Both the position numbers and the translations under genes were made by a program. From assembly GCA_039028975.1 (NCBI GenBank), contig JBCCHB010000101.1, positions 1-61,474 of the forward strand: a stretch of 61,474 bases of DNA, read 5' to 3'. This DNA is from JAHBNG01 sp039028975. Its GTDB lineage: Bacteria > Chloroflexota > Anaerolineae > Caldilineales > Caldilineaceae. Below, in pieces: positions 9,617 to 18,899 of the stretch. The notes below the pieces were generated by a model, which saw only the letters and a program-made list of their open reading frames with translations, made no database searches and was not told where the DNA came from. Each line of letters starts with the position of its first letter. The first letter of the stretch is position 1.

Positions 9617-11914
9617 ATGGACCAAATTCCAGATATGCCAAAAAAGCAATCTTCCCTCCTCGAATTTAGTATTGTAAAAGATAGACTCCCCAACTTGCGA
9701 GATATTCAAAAAAATAGTCCATCCGGTAACCCCAAGGCTTGGCCTACCTTGTCGGCATCAATCATCCAAGAGTATTCAGCTCAAACTGAGGAAAATCAAT
9801 TGCAAACCCATCTCGAGCCAAGTGAGATGACGAATCAGCAATTAGCACACTCTCACCAGATTTATAATCGTGAGCTGAGCTGGTTGGACTTTAATTGGCG
9901 CGTTTTACATCAGGCCCTTGATGACAGAATACCACTTCTTGAACGCCTGCGTTTTTTAGCGATTACGACCACGAATCTGGATGAGTTTTTCGGAAAACGA
10001 GTGGGTGGACTAAAGCGTCAGCAAGCTGTGGGTATGGAGAATCTAACTCTACCTGGGTGGCCACCAGAGTTTCAGATCGATCTGATACATAAGGTGGTGG
10101 ACGCGATGAACGAGACGCAGTCTAAAGTCTTATTCGAGCAAATTTTACCTCAATTGGAGCTTCATGGCGTCAAATTGATTGCCTACCAGGATCTATCCAA
10201 TTCACAAAAGGAGCACTTACGTACATACTACCTCCGCGAGATTCACCCGATTCTCACACCGTTGGCTGTGGATTCTGGCCATCCCTTCCCATTTATTAGC
10301 AACCTGAGTTTGAATTTAGCTGTTCTGTTGGAAGATCCACTTAATAACGAGATCAATTTTGCCCGCGTAAAAGTCCCAGCCAATCGGCCTCGTTGGATCC
10401 AACTAGCAGATTCCTTTCATTTTGTTCCTCTTGAGCAGGTTATGATCCATAATCTCGACCGGCTATTCTCAGGGATGAAGATTGTTGCAGCTTATCCATT
10501 CCGTATCACTCGTAATGCGGATATTGATCGCAGTGAGGAAGAGGCTGACGATCTGCTTGAAATGATTAGCGAAGAATTACGTGAGCGCCGTTTTGCCCCA
10601 GTTGTTCGGCTAGAAGTTGACGATACGATGCCCGGCCATGTGCATCGAATGTTGCAGAATGAGCTCAAATTGGACCAGCGAGATATCTATGCCATTAAAG
10701 GTCTATTAGGTATGGATGATCTCCACAACATAGCGAACGTAGGACTGCCCCGACTAAAGTATGCGCCGTGGACGCCGCTGGTTCACCCGCGTTTGGCTGG
10801 CCTTAATAGCCATGCACGACCGGGAGAGATTTTTTCGATCCTACAGCAACGATCTGTTTTAATTTACCACCCTTATCAAAGTTTTACCGCGAGCACACTT
10901 CAATTCATCCAATCTGCTGCTAGTGACCCTCAGGTTATGGCTATCAAACAGACTCTCTACCGAACCGACGATGACTCTCCAGTAATCGAGGCACTGATTG
11001 AAGCTGCTGGGCGTGGCAAACAGGTTGCTGTCCTCGTAGAGGTGAAAGCACGTTTTGATGAGGAGCGCAATATCGGTTGGGCACGTCAGTTAGAAGATGC
11101 CGGGTGTCACGTAACGTATGGCATGGTAGGGCTAAAGACCCATGCCAAGCTCTCTCTAGTAGTAAGGGGAGAAGATCGGCTCCGAATCTACTATCATATC
11201 GGAACAGGCAATTACAATTCTAAGACAGCAGGGCTTTACACGGATATGGGGCTATTAGGGTGTGATCCCGATATTGCCAATGATGTGGTGGATCTCTTTA
11301 ATGTGCTAACAGGTTATAGTCATCAACGTATTTATCGTAAGCTCCTGGTTGCACCTGTCAATATGCGTCAGCAATTCATAGAGTTGATTGAAACAGAGAT
11401 TGCAAATGCCAAAGAGGGACGGCCAGCCAGGATTACGCTTCAGATGAATGGTCTGGATGATATGATGCTTGTTGAATTTCTGTACATGGCAAGCCAGGCA
11501 GGTGTACAGTGCGATCTAATTGTACGGGGAAACTGTCGATTACGCGCGGGGCTTCCCGGTATTAGCGAAAATATTCGGGTGATCAGCGTCATCGGGCGTT
11601 TTTTGGAACATCCTCGTATTTCCCGCTTTGAGAACGATGGAGAACCGCGCTACTTTATTGGAAGCGCCGACTGGATGTCCCGTAATCTAAGTGCTCGTGT
11701 GGAGGCTGCCGTACCTATAGAAGACCCCCAGCATCAGCAGTTGATTCAATACGTTTTGGATACCTTGCTAAATGACCAACGCCTTGCGTGGGATATGTTG
11801 CCTAATGGTGAATACCAACAGCGCATACCTGATAAAGACGATAGTTTAGAAGAGGTAGAGGATGCTCACCAGGCATTGATGGACTACATGAAGAGTACTG
11901 TCAATCAGATCTAG
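9617..11914 (+). CDS. ppk1: Polyphosphate kinase 1
   Basis: This enzyme makes polyphosphate from ATP reversibly through a phosphohistidine intermediate. The 765 residues include a nonconserved N-terminal extension of about 70 residues and then the PPK1 N domain (YNRELSWLDFNWRVL, NLDEFF). The catalytic C domains carry His509 in KTHAKLSL and His527 in YHIGTGNYN, the two essential phospholipase-D-like histidines. The ATG at 9617 was chosen because AAAGGAG lies 8 bases upstream; an earlier in-frame ATG at 9557 has no such site. The length fits the family (about 690-750) apart from the extension. It stands alone; no ppx exopolyphosphatase is adjacent. Confidence 0.96.
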   Translation: MDQIPDMPKKQSSLLEFSIVKDRLPNLRDIQKNSPSGNPKAWPTLSASIIQEYSAQTEENQLQTHLEPSEMTNQQLAHSHQIYNRELSWLDFNWRVLHQALDDRIPLLERLRFLAITTTNLDEFFGKRVGGLKRQQAVGMENLTLPGWPPEFQIDLIHKVVDAMNETQSKVLFEQILPQLELHGVKLIAYQDLSNSQKEHLRTYYLREIHPILTPLAVDSGHPFPFISNLSLNLAVLLEDPLNNEINFARVKVPANRPRWIQLADSFHFVPLEQVMIHNLDRLFSGMKIVAAYPFRITRNADIDRSEEEADDLLEMISEELRERRFAPVVRLEVDDTMPGHVHRMLQNELKLDQRDIYAIKGLLGMDDLHNIANVGLPRLKYAPWTPLVHPRLAGLNSHARPGEIFSILQQRSVLIYHPYQSFTASTLQFIQSAASDPQVMAIKQTLYRTDDDSPVIEALIEAAGRGKQVAVLVEVKARFDEERNIGWARQLEDAGCHVTYGMVGLKTHAKLSLVVRGEDRLRIYYHIGTGNYNSKTAGLYTDMGLLGCDPDIANDVVDLFNVLTGYSHQRIYRKLLVAPVNMRQQFIELIETEIANAKEGRPARITLQMNGLDDMMLVEFLYMASQAGVQCDLIVRGNCRLRAGLPGISENIRVISVIGRFLEHPRISRFENDGEPRYFIGSADWMSRNLSARVEAAVPIEDPQHQQLIQYVLDTLLNDQRLAWDMLPNGEYQQRIPDKDDSLEEVEDAHQALMDYMKSTVNQI

Positions 11915-12107
11915 TTAAAACTCATTCTGATCCAGTCTACGGCACCCGTTTTCAATACGATTGCCGTAGAATTGGACGAAGTCGGAATGAACTTTGCAAA
12001 TAAACTATGGCCGTCATGTTAACTTTATGCTGGCTTTTGCTTAATGGGTTCTAGGGAATCCCCAAAAGGGACAAGAATTGTATATGGCCATCTATATCAG
12101 TATTCGA

Positions 12108-13094
12108 TCAGCTCTCAAGGATTTCCTTCACCGCATCACGCTCCTCTTGAAGTTCTTGTCCTGTCACCTCTAACTTCTGCTGGTCAAAATCACTCAACTC
12201 CAACCCCTCTACAATGGTGCAATGGCCATCTTTCACCGTTACTGGGTAACTGAAGATTACACCCTCTGGCGAACCATACGCCCCGGTGCTTGGTATGGCC
12301 ATGCTCGTCCAATCCCCCTCTGCGGTTCCACCATACCAAGTTTGGACATGATTAATCGCTGCATTCGCTGCACTGGCTGCACTGCTCTGACCACGGGCTT
12401 CGATAATGGCCGCACCTCGTTTTTGAACGGTTGGTATAAAGGTCTCGCGGATCCAAGTATCGTCGTTGATTACCTCTGCCGCTGGTTTACCTGAAATCTG
12501 CGCATGAAAGGCGTCTGGATATTGGGTTGCGCTGTGGTTTCCCCAGATAGTTACTTTTTGTACTTCACGAACAGGCACATTCGCTTTTTGAGCCAATTGG
12601 GTCATAGCTCGATTATGGTCTAGCCGAGTCATGGCCATAAAACGCTCATTAGGAACATCAGGCGCATTGCGCATCGCAATTAGGCAGTTGGTATTGGCTG
12701 GGTTGCCGACCACCAATATGCGGATATCAGATGCAGCATGGTTATTAATGGCTTGACCTTGGGGCTTAAAAATTGCACCATTGGCGTCAAGAAGATCTTT
12801 GCGCTCCATGCCTTTGCCTCGTGGGCGGGCCCCTACCAGTAATGCCCAATTGGCTTGATTGAATGCGGTGTCTGCTTGATCGGTAAGAACCATATCCACT
12901 AGCAAGGGAAAAGCACAATCATTTAGCTCCATAGCGACCCCTTGTAAGGCATTCATGGCTGGTGGAATCTCAAGCATTTGTAGAATGATCGGCTGTTCAG
13001 GGCCAAAGAGATCGCCATTGGCAATGCGAAAGAGAAGTGCGTAACCAATGTTGCCTGCTGCTCCTGTCACAGCAACTCGAACAGGTGTTTTCAT
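12108..13094 (-). CDS. mdh: Malate dehydrogenase (NAD/NADP type)
   Basis: It catalyses malate to oxaloacetate in the TCA cycle. The 328 residues carry the Rossmann glycine motif (TGAAGNIG) and GNPANTNC. The substrate loop has arginines around GARPRGKGMERKDLL. The catalytic segment MTRLDHNRA is followed by IWGNHS with the proton-relay His. This is the longer cytosolic/Thermus-like MDH subgroup and not the LDH-like one. The start was set at 13094, where GGAG lies five bases upstream; longer frames add residues unlike the family. The gene is monocistronic, convergent with ppk1, and reads into a stretch carrying a stray GGCCATCTAT motif at 12086. Confidence 0.95.
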   Translation of the reverse strand: MKTPVRVAVTGAAGNIGYALLFRIANGDLFGPEQPIILQMLEIPPAMNALQGVAMELNDCAFPLLVDMVLTDQADTAFNQANWALLVGARPRGKGMERKDLLDANGAIFKPQGQAINNHAASDIRILVVGNPANTNCLIAMRNAPDVPNERFMAMTRLDHNRAMTQLAQKANVPVREVQKVTIWGNHSATQYPDAFHAQISGKPAAEVINDDTWIRETFIPTVQKRGAAIIEARGQSSAASAANAAINHVQTWYGGTAEGDWTSMAIPSTGAYGSPEGVIFSYPVTVKDGHCTIVEGLELSDFDQQKLEVTGQELQEERDAVKEILES

Positions 13095-13130
13095 ATTTTG
13101 CTCCATTTCGTTTATATACTTTGCAAAAAA

Positions 13131-13230
13131 AGTCTTGTTCCAACTCATTTCCCCATCCACTCTGGGACATTCCAACAAGGGACGACATCCCCGTCTTTAC
13201 GAGAACAAGCTTTTTCTGGTCATCTATAAT
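13131..13230 (+). repeat. Dispersed gene-leader element, copy behind mdh
   Basis: A well preserved copy: AGTCTTGTTCC, then GACATCCCCGTCTTTACG, then ACAAG, 8 bases, GGTCATCTATAAT. Unlike the others it has no gene directly downstream in its own direction; it lies just upstream of mdh but points away from it. Confidence 0.7.
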
Positions 13231-13403
13231 GTATTTCTGTATCGTTCTAGAGGCATTCAGACCAGAGACATTCAGATAATAATGTCTCATAAGGGTTTGA
13301 CCATCCAAATCCCTACAAAAAGGAATCATCTTAGAAAATTTTTCTCAATATAAGGGGATTGAATACTTTTCTATACATAGTAGACCCCAATGACACTCAC
13401 CGA

Positions 13404-13544
13404 TGTCATTTCGAGTCACCCAAAGGGTACCCGCGACGAAAAATTTTTCTCTGGTCAGATACCCAAGATTTTCTCTTCATAATTCGTGCCGCTTTACGGC
13501 CATTACTGCTCATGTAATAGGCACAAAGTGCCAACGAAATGACA
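13404..13544. repeat. Palindromic TGTCATTTCG element, copy 1
   Basis: It is bounded by TGTCATTTCG and its exact complement CGAAATGACA. Inside is an ATACCCAAGATTTTCTC segment that is the complement of a stretch in the second copy (59321-59400). It looks like a miniature palindromic repeat. The rest of 13230-13889 holds no recognisable gene. Confidence 0.75.
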
Positions 13545-13889
13545 GATTGCGCTCTACTGATACAGTATAAACACCGTCTTGAGATAGACCAAACTGAATC
13601 AGTACCGATACATAAAATTAGACCATATTCGTATAGTAGGATAAGCGCCTGCTAAGGATATTGTGATCATGGATAGATCGTAGCATTTTTCAAGGGTGAC
13701 AACTCAGCTTCTCACCATGGTAAGATATGGCTATCTGAGTAATTACTCCGGGATATGTAATCTTGGCCAACCTACGATTTCTAGAAGAGGTAAGTGAAAA
13801 TGAATAGAAATTACAAGAGAGCTTGACTAGGACTCGAGTAGATAGTAGAATATATCAATCTTTATTGTGACTGTTTAGGGATAGAAGAG

Positions 13890-14471
13890 ATGCTTGACAG
13901 GTATGCCCGCTGGATATTGGCTGAACCGATGAATCGCTTTGCATCTTGGCTGAGTACACTGGGGGTTTCGCCAAATGCAGTGACCTTGATGGGCTTCTTC
14001 TTAACAATTCTTTCGGCTATTTTTATTGCCCAAGGGAGTTTTTTCTCAGGAGGCATGCTCCTTTGGGTGGCTGCTCTGCTGGATATGTTAGATGGCACAT
14101 TGGCCAGATTAACAAAAACAAGTACATTTGGGGCCTTTTTAGATAGTACCATCGATAGGTATTCAGAGAGTACTACTTTTTTGGCATTGGCCTATTATTA
14201 CATTCACGAACCATTATCTCAAGAGACCATACTCATATTCTTTACGATTGTTGGTTCCTTGATGGTAAGCTACACTCGAGCACGGGCCGAGGGACTAAGT
14301 ATCGAATGTAAAGTAGGTCTATTGCAAAGACCGGAACGAGTTCTACTTATTGCAGTTGGGTTGTTAACTGGTGGATATGTTATGTTGCCTATACTCTGGC
14401 TTCTTGCTGTACTAACCAACTTTACCGCCCTCCAACGAATCTACGAAGTCTACTTGCGTACTAAGGAATGA
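13890..14471 (+). CDS. CDP-alcohol phosphatidyltransferase family membrane protein
   Basis: It transfers a phosphatidyl or related group from a CDP-alcohol to an acceptor alcohol in phospholipid synthesis. The 193 residues contain the full family signature D-x2-D-G-x2-A-R-x8-G-x3-D-x3-D at residues 69-93, plus about five hydrophobic helices, so it is membrane-embedded. Length and layout suit phosphatidylglycerophosphate or phosphatidylinositol-phosphate synthases; the acceptor cannot be decided from sequence. The gene stands alone between repeat-rich spacers. Confidence 0.9.
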   Translation: MLDRYARWILAEPMNRFASWLSTLGVSPNAVTLMGFFLTILSAIFIAQGSFFSGGMLLWVAALLDMLDGTLARLTKTSTFGAFLDSTIDRYSESTTFLALAYYYIHEPLSQETILIFFTIVGSLMVSYTRARAEGLSIECKVGLLQRPERVLLIAVGLLTGGYVMLPILWLLAVLTNFTALQRIYEVYLRTKE

Positions 14472-15066
14472 AGATCAAGTAAGTGGCGCATTAGTGACTA
14501 TCACATGACAATGCAGCGAGCATGATTTTCTGCCTAACAAGAGGCTAGTTAGAGGTACTTGAGAAGCAGTCGCTCATGGCACTGTCAACTGGATACACAA
14601 GGTATTTAATTCCCATTCCTAAACAAGGATCAATACCCACAAATTTTATTGACACGACTCTATTTTCCTTAAATTTTTGAGTTGATCGTAATCTTTTCGC
14701 TGTTGTAGCGTCCTTACATATGAGGCCGCAATCATTTGGAGCTGCCGAAGTAATTTCTAGGTAGGTAATGAATCGCCAATAACTTACGCGTTTCGATTGG
14801 GTGTAGCCCATCAAATGACCAAGTTATCTAATTTTCGTTCCTAAAATGCTTCTGCTCCTGAATAGTGGGTGATTTTCAAGACGCTCTCGTACAAAGCAAA
14901 CCAAGTTACATCTGTCACTAACTTGTCTAAAAAACGGACGTTGCGGTTTATTTTGCTTACGTTTTGAATCTGGAGTTTTCGGCACTTTGTGCTGGGAAAG
15001 TCAGCTCCAGTTTTTAAACAGTGTAGATGAAGATACCATAATTTTGTAATAACGTAACATATAGTC
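14472..15066. other. Intergenic stretch with repeats, no gene seen
   Basis: Apart from the stop-codon repeat copy at 14762-14845 and a partial copy of its right end near 14608-14624, nothing gene-like was found. An open frame on the minus strand here is built largely from the repeat. Confidence 0.6.
14762..14845 (+). repeat. Dispersed stop-codon repeat, copy 2
   Basis: Aligned by eye with the copies at 4786 and 20264: GGTAATGAATCGCCAATAAC at the left, GGGTGTAGCCC hairpin in the middle, CGTTCCTAAA at the right. This copy is not attached to a stop codon. Confidence 0.75.
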
Positions 15067-15175
15067 TGCTAGGATAATTTAGTTCCGACTTTTGCACGGT
15101 TCATAAGGTTGAATCAAAAAAGGAGGACATCCCGGTTATCACGGGAACAAATCTTCTCTGGCCGTCTATTGTATT
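15067..15175 (+). repeat. Dispersed gene-leader element, copy upstream of the ECF sigma gene
   Basis: It contains the hairpin CCCGGTTATCACGGG, then GGGAACAAA, 8 bases, GGCCGTCTAT. GGGAAC and CGTCTA resemble the -35 and -10 of ECF-type promoters, although the 14-base spacing is short. Its place before a sigma gene would fit autoregulation. Confidence 0.65.
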
Positions 15176-15252
15176 AGCATAGATTCGTGTTACGTTATGC
15201 AATGTTTTTGGTACAACGGCCGTTTACGAACTACGCTCACAACACTGAGGCC

Positions 15253-15813
15253 ATGTTGTTTACTGAAGCCACCGAGGCAGAGCTACTTTCTGCTGCTATC
15301 AATTTTGATGAAAGTGCATTAAGCGAGCTTTATGATCGGTATGAGGCGAAAATTTATAGTTATATTTATCGGCGTACAGGGGAGCGCACGCTAGCAGAGG
15401 ATCTGACTGCTCAGGTCTTTTTAAAGATGCTCGAGGCGATTCGGAAAGATACCGCCTGGCATAGCTCTTTTTCTGGCTGGCTCTACCGGATCGCGCACAA
15501 TTCAATTGTAGATTATTATCGCCGCCGGGATCGAAGTAAAAACGTGCCAATAGATGATGTTCCTGTCCTATTAGATGAAAACGATAGCCCTGTTCAAGCT
15601 GCAGAGAAGCAGTTTGATGCTGACCGCTTGCGTTCTGCAGTCGGGCGACTGACCTCTGATCAAGCAGAGGTTGTGAGCTTGCGTTTTCTCGAGGGATATA
15701 GCATAAACGAAGTCGCAACGCTGATGGACAAAACAGAAGGCGCAATCAAAGCCTTGCAGTATCGTGCTGTAGCCACCTTACGCCAGCTTTTGGAAAATGA
15801 GCAGTTGGTATAG
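15253..15813 (+). CDS. ECF RNA polymerase sigma factor
   Basis: This group-4 sigma factor directs RNA polymerase to a small set of promoters. Region 2 is at about residues 15-85 (LYDRYEAKIYSYIYRR, AEDLTAQVFLKMLE, FSGWLYRIAHNSIVDYYRR). Region 4 is at about 120-180, with the helix-turn-helix LRFLEGYSINEVATLM and KTEGAIKALQYRA. The start at 15253 gives the usual N-terminus; upstream in-frame GTG 15187 and ATG 15202 are possible. Only 3 bp separate its stop from the next gene, a membrane protein with a sigma-partner layout, so the pair is one operon. The gene-leader element directly upstream may be its own target promoter (inference). Confidence 0.9.
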   Translation: MLFTEATEAELLSAAINFDESALSELYDRYEAKIYSYIYRRTGERTLAEDLTAQVFLKMLEAIRKDTAWHSSFSGWLYRIAHNSIVDYYRRRDRSKNVPIDDVPVLLDENDSPVQAAEKQFDADRLRSAVGRLTSDQAEVVSLRFLEGYSINEVATLMDKTEGAIKALQYRAVATLRQLLENEQLV

Positions 15814-15816
15814 TCT

Positions 15817-18762
15817 ATGAGCGATTTTGAACACGAACTAGTCAATATTCTGGATGAAGCCATCCTACGCGTAGAATCGGGTGAAACACTGGATTCTGTT
15901 TTGGCTGCCTATCCAGAAGAATATAGGGATGAGTTACGGGATATGCTAAGCGTTGTTAGCGCATTTGAGCATATTGCTGTAGAACCTGTTCCATTACCCT
16001 CTACTTCGCGTCGCACCTCGGCTAAACAGGATTTTTTAGCGCTTGCTAGAGAGCTGAAAGAACAAGATGTTGCGGCGAGCAATACACTTGATGCTCTCCC
16101 CATTTCCGATAGCAATGGCCGAACCAATCAAGGCGCAGCGACAGACAAACTAGAAGGTAGCCAAATTGGCTTGTCTTCCCAGCCTTCCAATGCAAGCGCT
16201 CCCCAGCTACCTGCTATATCATCGCCCAAAGAGGTAAATCAAGAGGGGTGGCTTAAGCGCCTTGTTGCATCCCTGGATAGCATCTTTCAGGTTCCCGTTC
16301 AGCGGCTTGCCCCCATCGCTGCCCTAGCGTTACTTGCAATTATGAGCCTAGCAAGCTTCTTTACAGTTGCTGGAGCTGTTCCTGGTGACTTGGCCTACCC
16401 ATTTAAGGAGTGGGCACGTCGAGTTGAGTTGGATTTAGCCCCGCCTGAAGAACGGGCCGCGATTGAGGCTATTCACAACGAAGAAAGGAAGAAAGAGGTT
16501 GAAGAGGCCCAGGTTCGGGTTGACGAAATCGCCGAAGAGAATGACGATCTGAACGATTCGATCCTAAAAGCCACCATGCGCACAATCTATCGAGGACAAG
16601 GTATGGGTGATCTGATTATCACCGATGCAACCAATATTCTTCCTCGGTTCTTGCCAGACGCAAACAATTCTGATAATTTCACAGAGATGGCTCTCTTTGG
16701 ATACTTGGAGCCTGGAGTAGAGATTGAGGTTACCTATCAGCTGATTCCTGGTGGTCAAAAATATGTTCAGGGAATCCAGTTGACGGTTATCAATCCACCC
16801 GTCCCAACATTGACGCCAACCAGCGAGCCAGAGGTACCCAATAACCAACCAGAGATAGTGATTGAATCAACGCCAACTTTGACCTCAACACCTCTCTGCG
16901 TTGCATCACCCGATGCAGGCTGGGTGGAGTACCGCGTTTTATCTGGAGATACATTGGGGGCCATTGCGGCCAACAGGGGGACCACGGCTTCCAATGTCGC
17001 GGCTCGAAATTGCATATCGAACCCAAACAGTATCGTTTTAGGGATTGACATTTATGTCCCGCCCGAGTTAGTCGCTATTGTTCAGCCCACACACACCAAC
17101 CCGCCAACCAGCATACCGTTGAACCCAACTGCTAGGCCAACGTCCTCATTGCCTGCAATGTCTCAGCCTGCAGGGTCTCAGCCTACGGTGGCTTTGCCCG
17201 CCCTGACGCAGCCTGCTGTGTCGCCGTCGGCAACAACTCTACAAGCAACTCAGACTCCAACAATAGATCTGCCGACACCAGCAACCATTTTACCGACCTT
17301 AGAACCTACTGATTTGCCACCCGTTGATACCACCGTTCCATTAACTGGTACCCCGGTTTTGGTAGGCGGGCCATTGACTGCTACGGTCAATCCGACTGTA
17401 ACGCTACCAAGCAGCGTTGTGTCTACCATTGAGGCAACGGTCCAAGCGACACAGGCAGTCTCCGTTACAAGTACTGTCGTAGTGACTGGCACGCCGGTCG
17501 TTGTTGTGACTGCTAGCCCGACCTACACAGGTACTGTGTCAGCTATCATCCCCACAGGGATAACAACACCAACGGCGACAACGTTGTTGACGACGACACC
17601 AGCGGTACCTATTGGAACCATCACGCCACAGATTACGGCTACGCCTGAGATCACGATTACTGGTGTTCCTGCCACGGGTATTCCTGTAACGGATGTTCCC
17701 ACAACAGCAACAGTAGAAGCAAGTCCTGTACCTGTAATTACACCATCTCTTACCGTTGGGGTCGTTACGCCACTCCCCACAATTACTGGAACGCCTAGCA
17801 GCGGAATTGAACCTACACCGACCATCGTGCCTTCAGCTGTGACAGACTCAGTGACGCCAGCTATAACCGCATCGGTGCCACCGTTAGCTACAGACCCGGT
17901 GACACCTGTTGTGACCGCACCAGCAACACCAAACGTAACGGAAGCCCCACCGCCAGTTGGGACAGATCCAGCGACGCCTGAACCAACTTTGGACGCGCAA
18001 GCAACCCTTGAGCCAACCACATCGACAGATGATAGCAGCCAGGGTGATGAGGCTCCAAATAGTGACGTTGACGCTACGCCGACGACGTCCGATGGACAGC
18101 CCGACGATACCCCAAATAGCACGGATGATGGGAACACTGACAACGGCACCTTAGATGATGCAGACGGAGTAGATGATAACAGCAATCCAGGTCAAATAGA
18201 CGATAAGCCTAGCGAGAATGGGAATACCGAGCAGACAGATTCTGAACAAGACTCGGTAACAGATGAAAATCCGGTTAAAACTCCCGATACAGATTCAACT
18301 GGGCCACAGGTTGATGCAACGCCTACCCCTGAGGGTAATGGAGAGGTACCTGATCCCAATGGGGAGACACCAACCAAGATGCCTATTGAGCCTACTGCAA
18401 CATTAGTTGAAGCTGTTCCAACTGCGTCACCCACAGAAATTGAACCTCTTTCTCGGCCAACGGAAACACTGGTCAATCCAACAGAGCCATCATCTGCACC
18501 AACCGAAAACCCAGCCCCCACAGTAGAGGCCACAACCACGCTGCTGCCGACGCCACTACCAATAGCGACCTCGTTGCCCCCTACACCAACAACGGTTCCA
18601 GCATCACCCACGCCATTACCGACAGCTACTGCACTGCCGCCTACATCAACAACGATCCCGACCTCACCCACGCCACTACCGACAGCCACTACACTGCCAC
18701 CCACCCCAACAACGATACCGGCATTGCCGACAGCGACTCCAGTGCCGCCTTTAGAAGGCTGA
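15817..18762 (+). CDS. Sigma-factor partner: membrane LysM protein with a long Pro/Thr stalk
   Basis: The 981 residues divide into four parts. A cytoplasmic head of about 165 residues, with DUF5667-like features, probably binds the sigma factor. A membrane helix lies near 167-190 (APIAALALLAIM), followed by a PGDLAYPFKEWARRVE segment. One LysM is at about 367-415 (LSGDTLGAIAANRGT). The last roughly 550 residues are rich in Thr, Pro, Val and Asp, with PTATxLPPTPT-like repeats near the end, like a wall-spanning or glycosylated stalk. It lies 3 bp after the sigma gene. By context it is a transmembrane anti-sigma factor or sensor that reads the cell wall through LysM. Its first 380 residues have a close copy in the tRNA-Gly island (39944). 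Confidence 0.85.
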   Translation: MSDFEHELVNILDEAILRVESGETLDSVLAAYPEEYRDELRDMLSVVSAFEHIAVEPVPLPSTSRRTSAKQDFLALARELKEQDVAASNTLDALPISDSNGRTNQGAATDKLEGSQIGLSSQPSNASAPQLPAISSPKEVNQEGWLKRLVASLDSIFQVPVQRLAPIAALALLAIMSLASFFTVAGAVPGDLAYPFKEWARRVELDLAPPEERAAIEAIHNEERKKEVEEAQVRVDEIAEENDDLNDSILKATMRTIYRGQGMGDLIITDATNILPRFLPDANNSDNFTEMALFGYLEPGVEIEVTYQLIPGGQKYVQGIQLTVINPPVPTLTPTSEPEVPNNQPEIVIESTPTLTSTPLCVASPDAGWVEYRVLSGDTLGAIAANRGTTASNVAARNCISNPNSIVLGIDIYVPPELVAIVQPTHTNPPTSIPLNPTARPTSSLPAMSQPAGSQPTVALPALTQPAVSPSATTLQATQTPTIDLPTPATILPTLEPTDLPPVDTTVPLTGTPVLVGGPLTATVNPTVTLPSSVVSTIEATVQATQAVSVTSTVVVTGTPVVVVTASPTYTGTVSAIIPTGITTPTATTLLTTTPAVPIGTITPQITATPEITITGVPATGIPVTDVPTTATVEASPVPVITPSLTVGVVTPLPTITGTPSSGIEPTPTIVPSAVTDSVTPAITASVPPLATDPVTPVVTAPATPNVTEAPPPVGTDPATPEPTLDAQATLEPTTSTDDSSQGDEAPNSDVDATPTTSDGQPDDTPNSTDDGNTDNGTLDDADGVDDNSNPGQIDDKPSENGNTEQTDSEQDSVTDENPVKTPDTDSTGPQVDATPTPEGNGEVPDPNGETPTKMPIEPTATLVEAVPTASPTEIEPLSRPTETLVNPTEPSSAPTENPAPTVEATTTLLPTPLPIATSLPPTPTTVPASPTPLPTATALPPTSTTIPTSPTPLPTATTLPPTPTTIPALPTATPVPPLEG

Positions 18763-18899
18763 TGCAATTGCATTAATAATTTGACCGTTTAGTAATCTCA
18801 AAGTAAAATAAAGTGTTGGTTGGGGTGGCTTTTTAAAGGCGCCCTATGGCTATTGTGTATCCTGTTTGAACGCAGCGCTTATTTTTAGGAATCCTGCCA

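Noticed and set aside
12044..12107. Promoter-like GGCCATCTAT at 12086 with GGGACAAG upstream
   Set aside because: It points into the 3' end of mdh with no gene ahead; kept only as a stray motif because no transcript can be proposed.
14545..14814. Open frame of 89 codons on the minus strand
   Set aside because: It covers the stop-codon repeat and has no family resemblance.
17523..18773. Long open frames on the minus strand opposite the Pro/Thr stalk
   Set aside because: They are mirror images of a low-complexity coding sequence (Gly/Val/Ser-rich translations), without start signals or family motifs.
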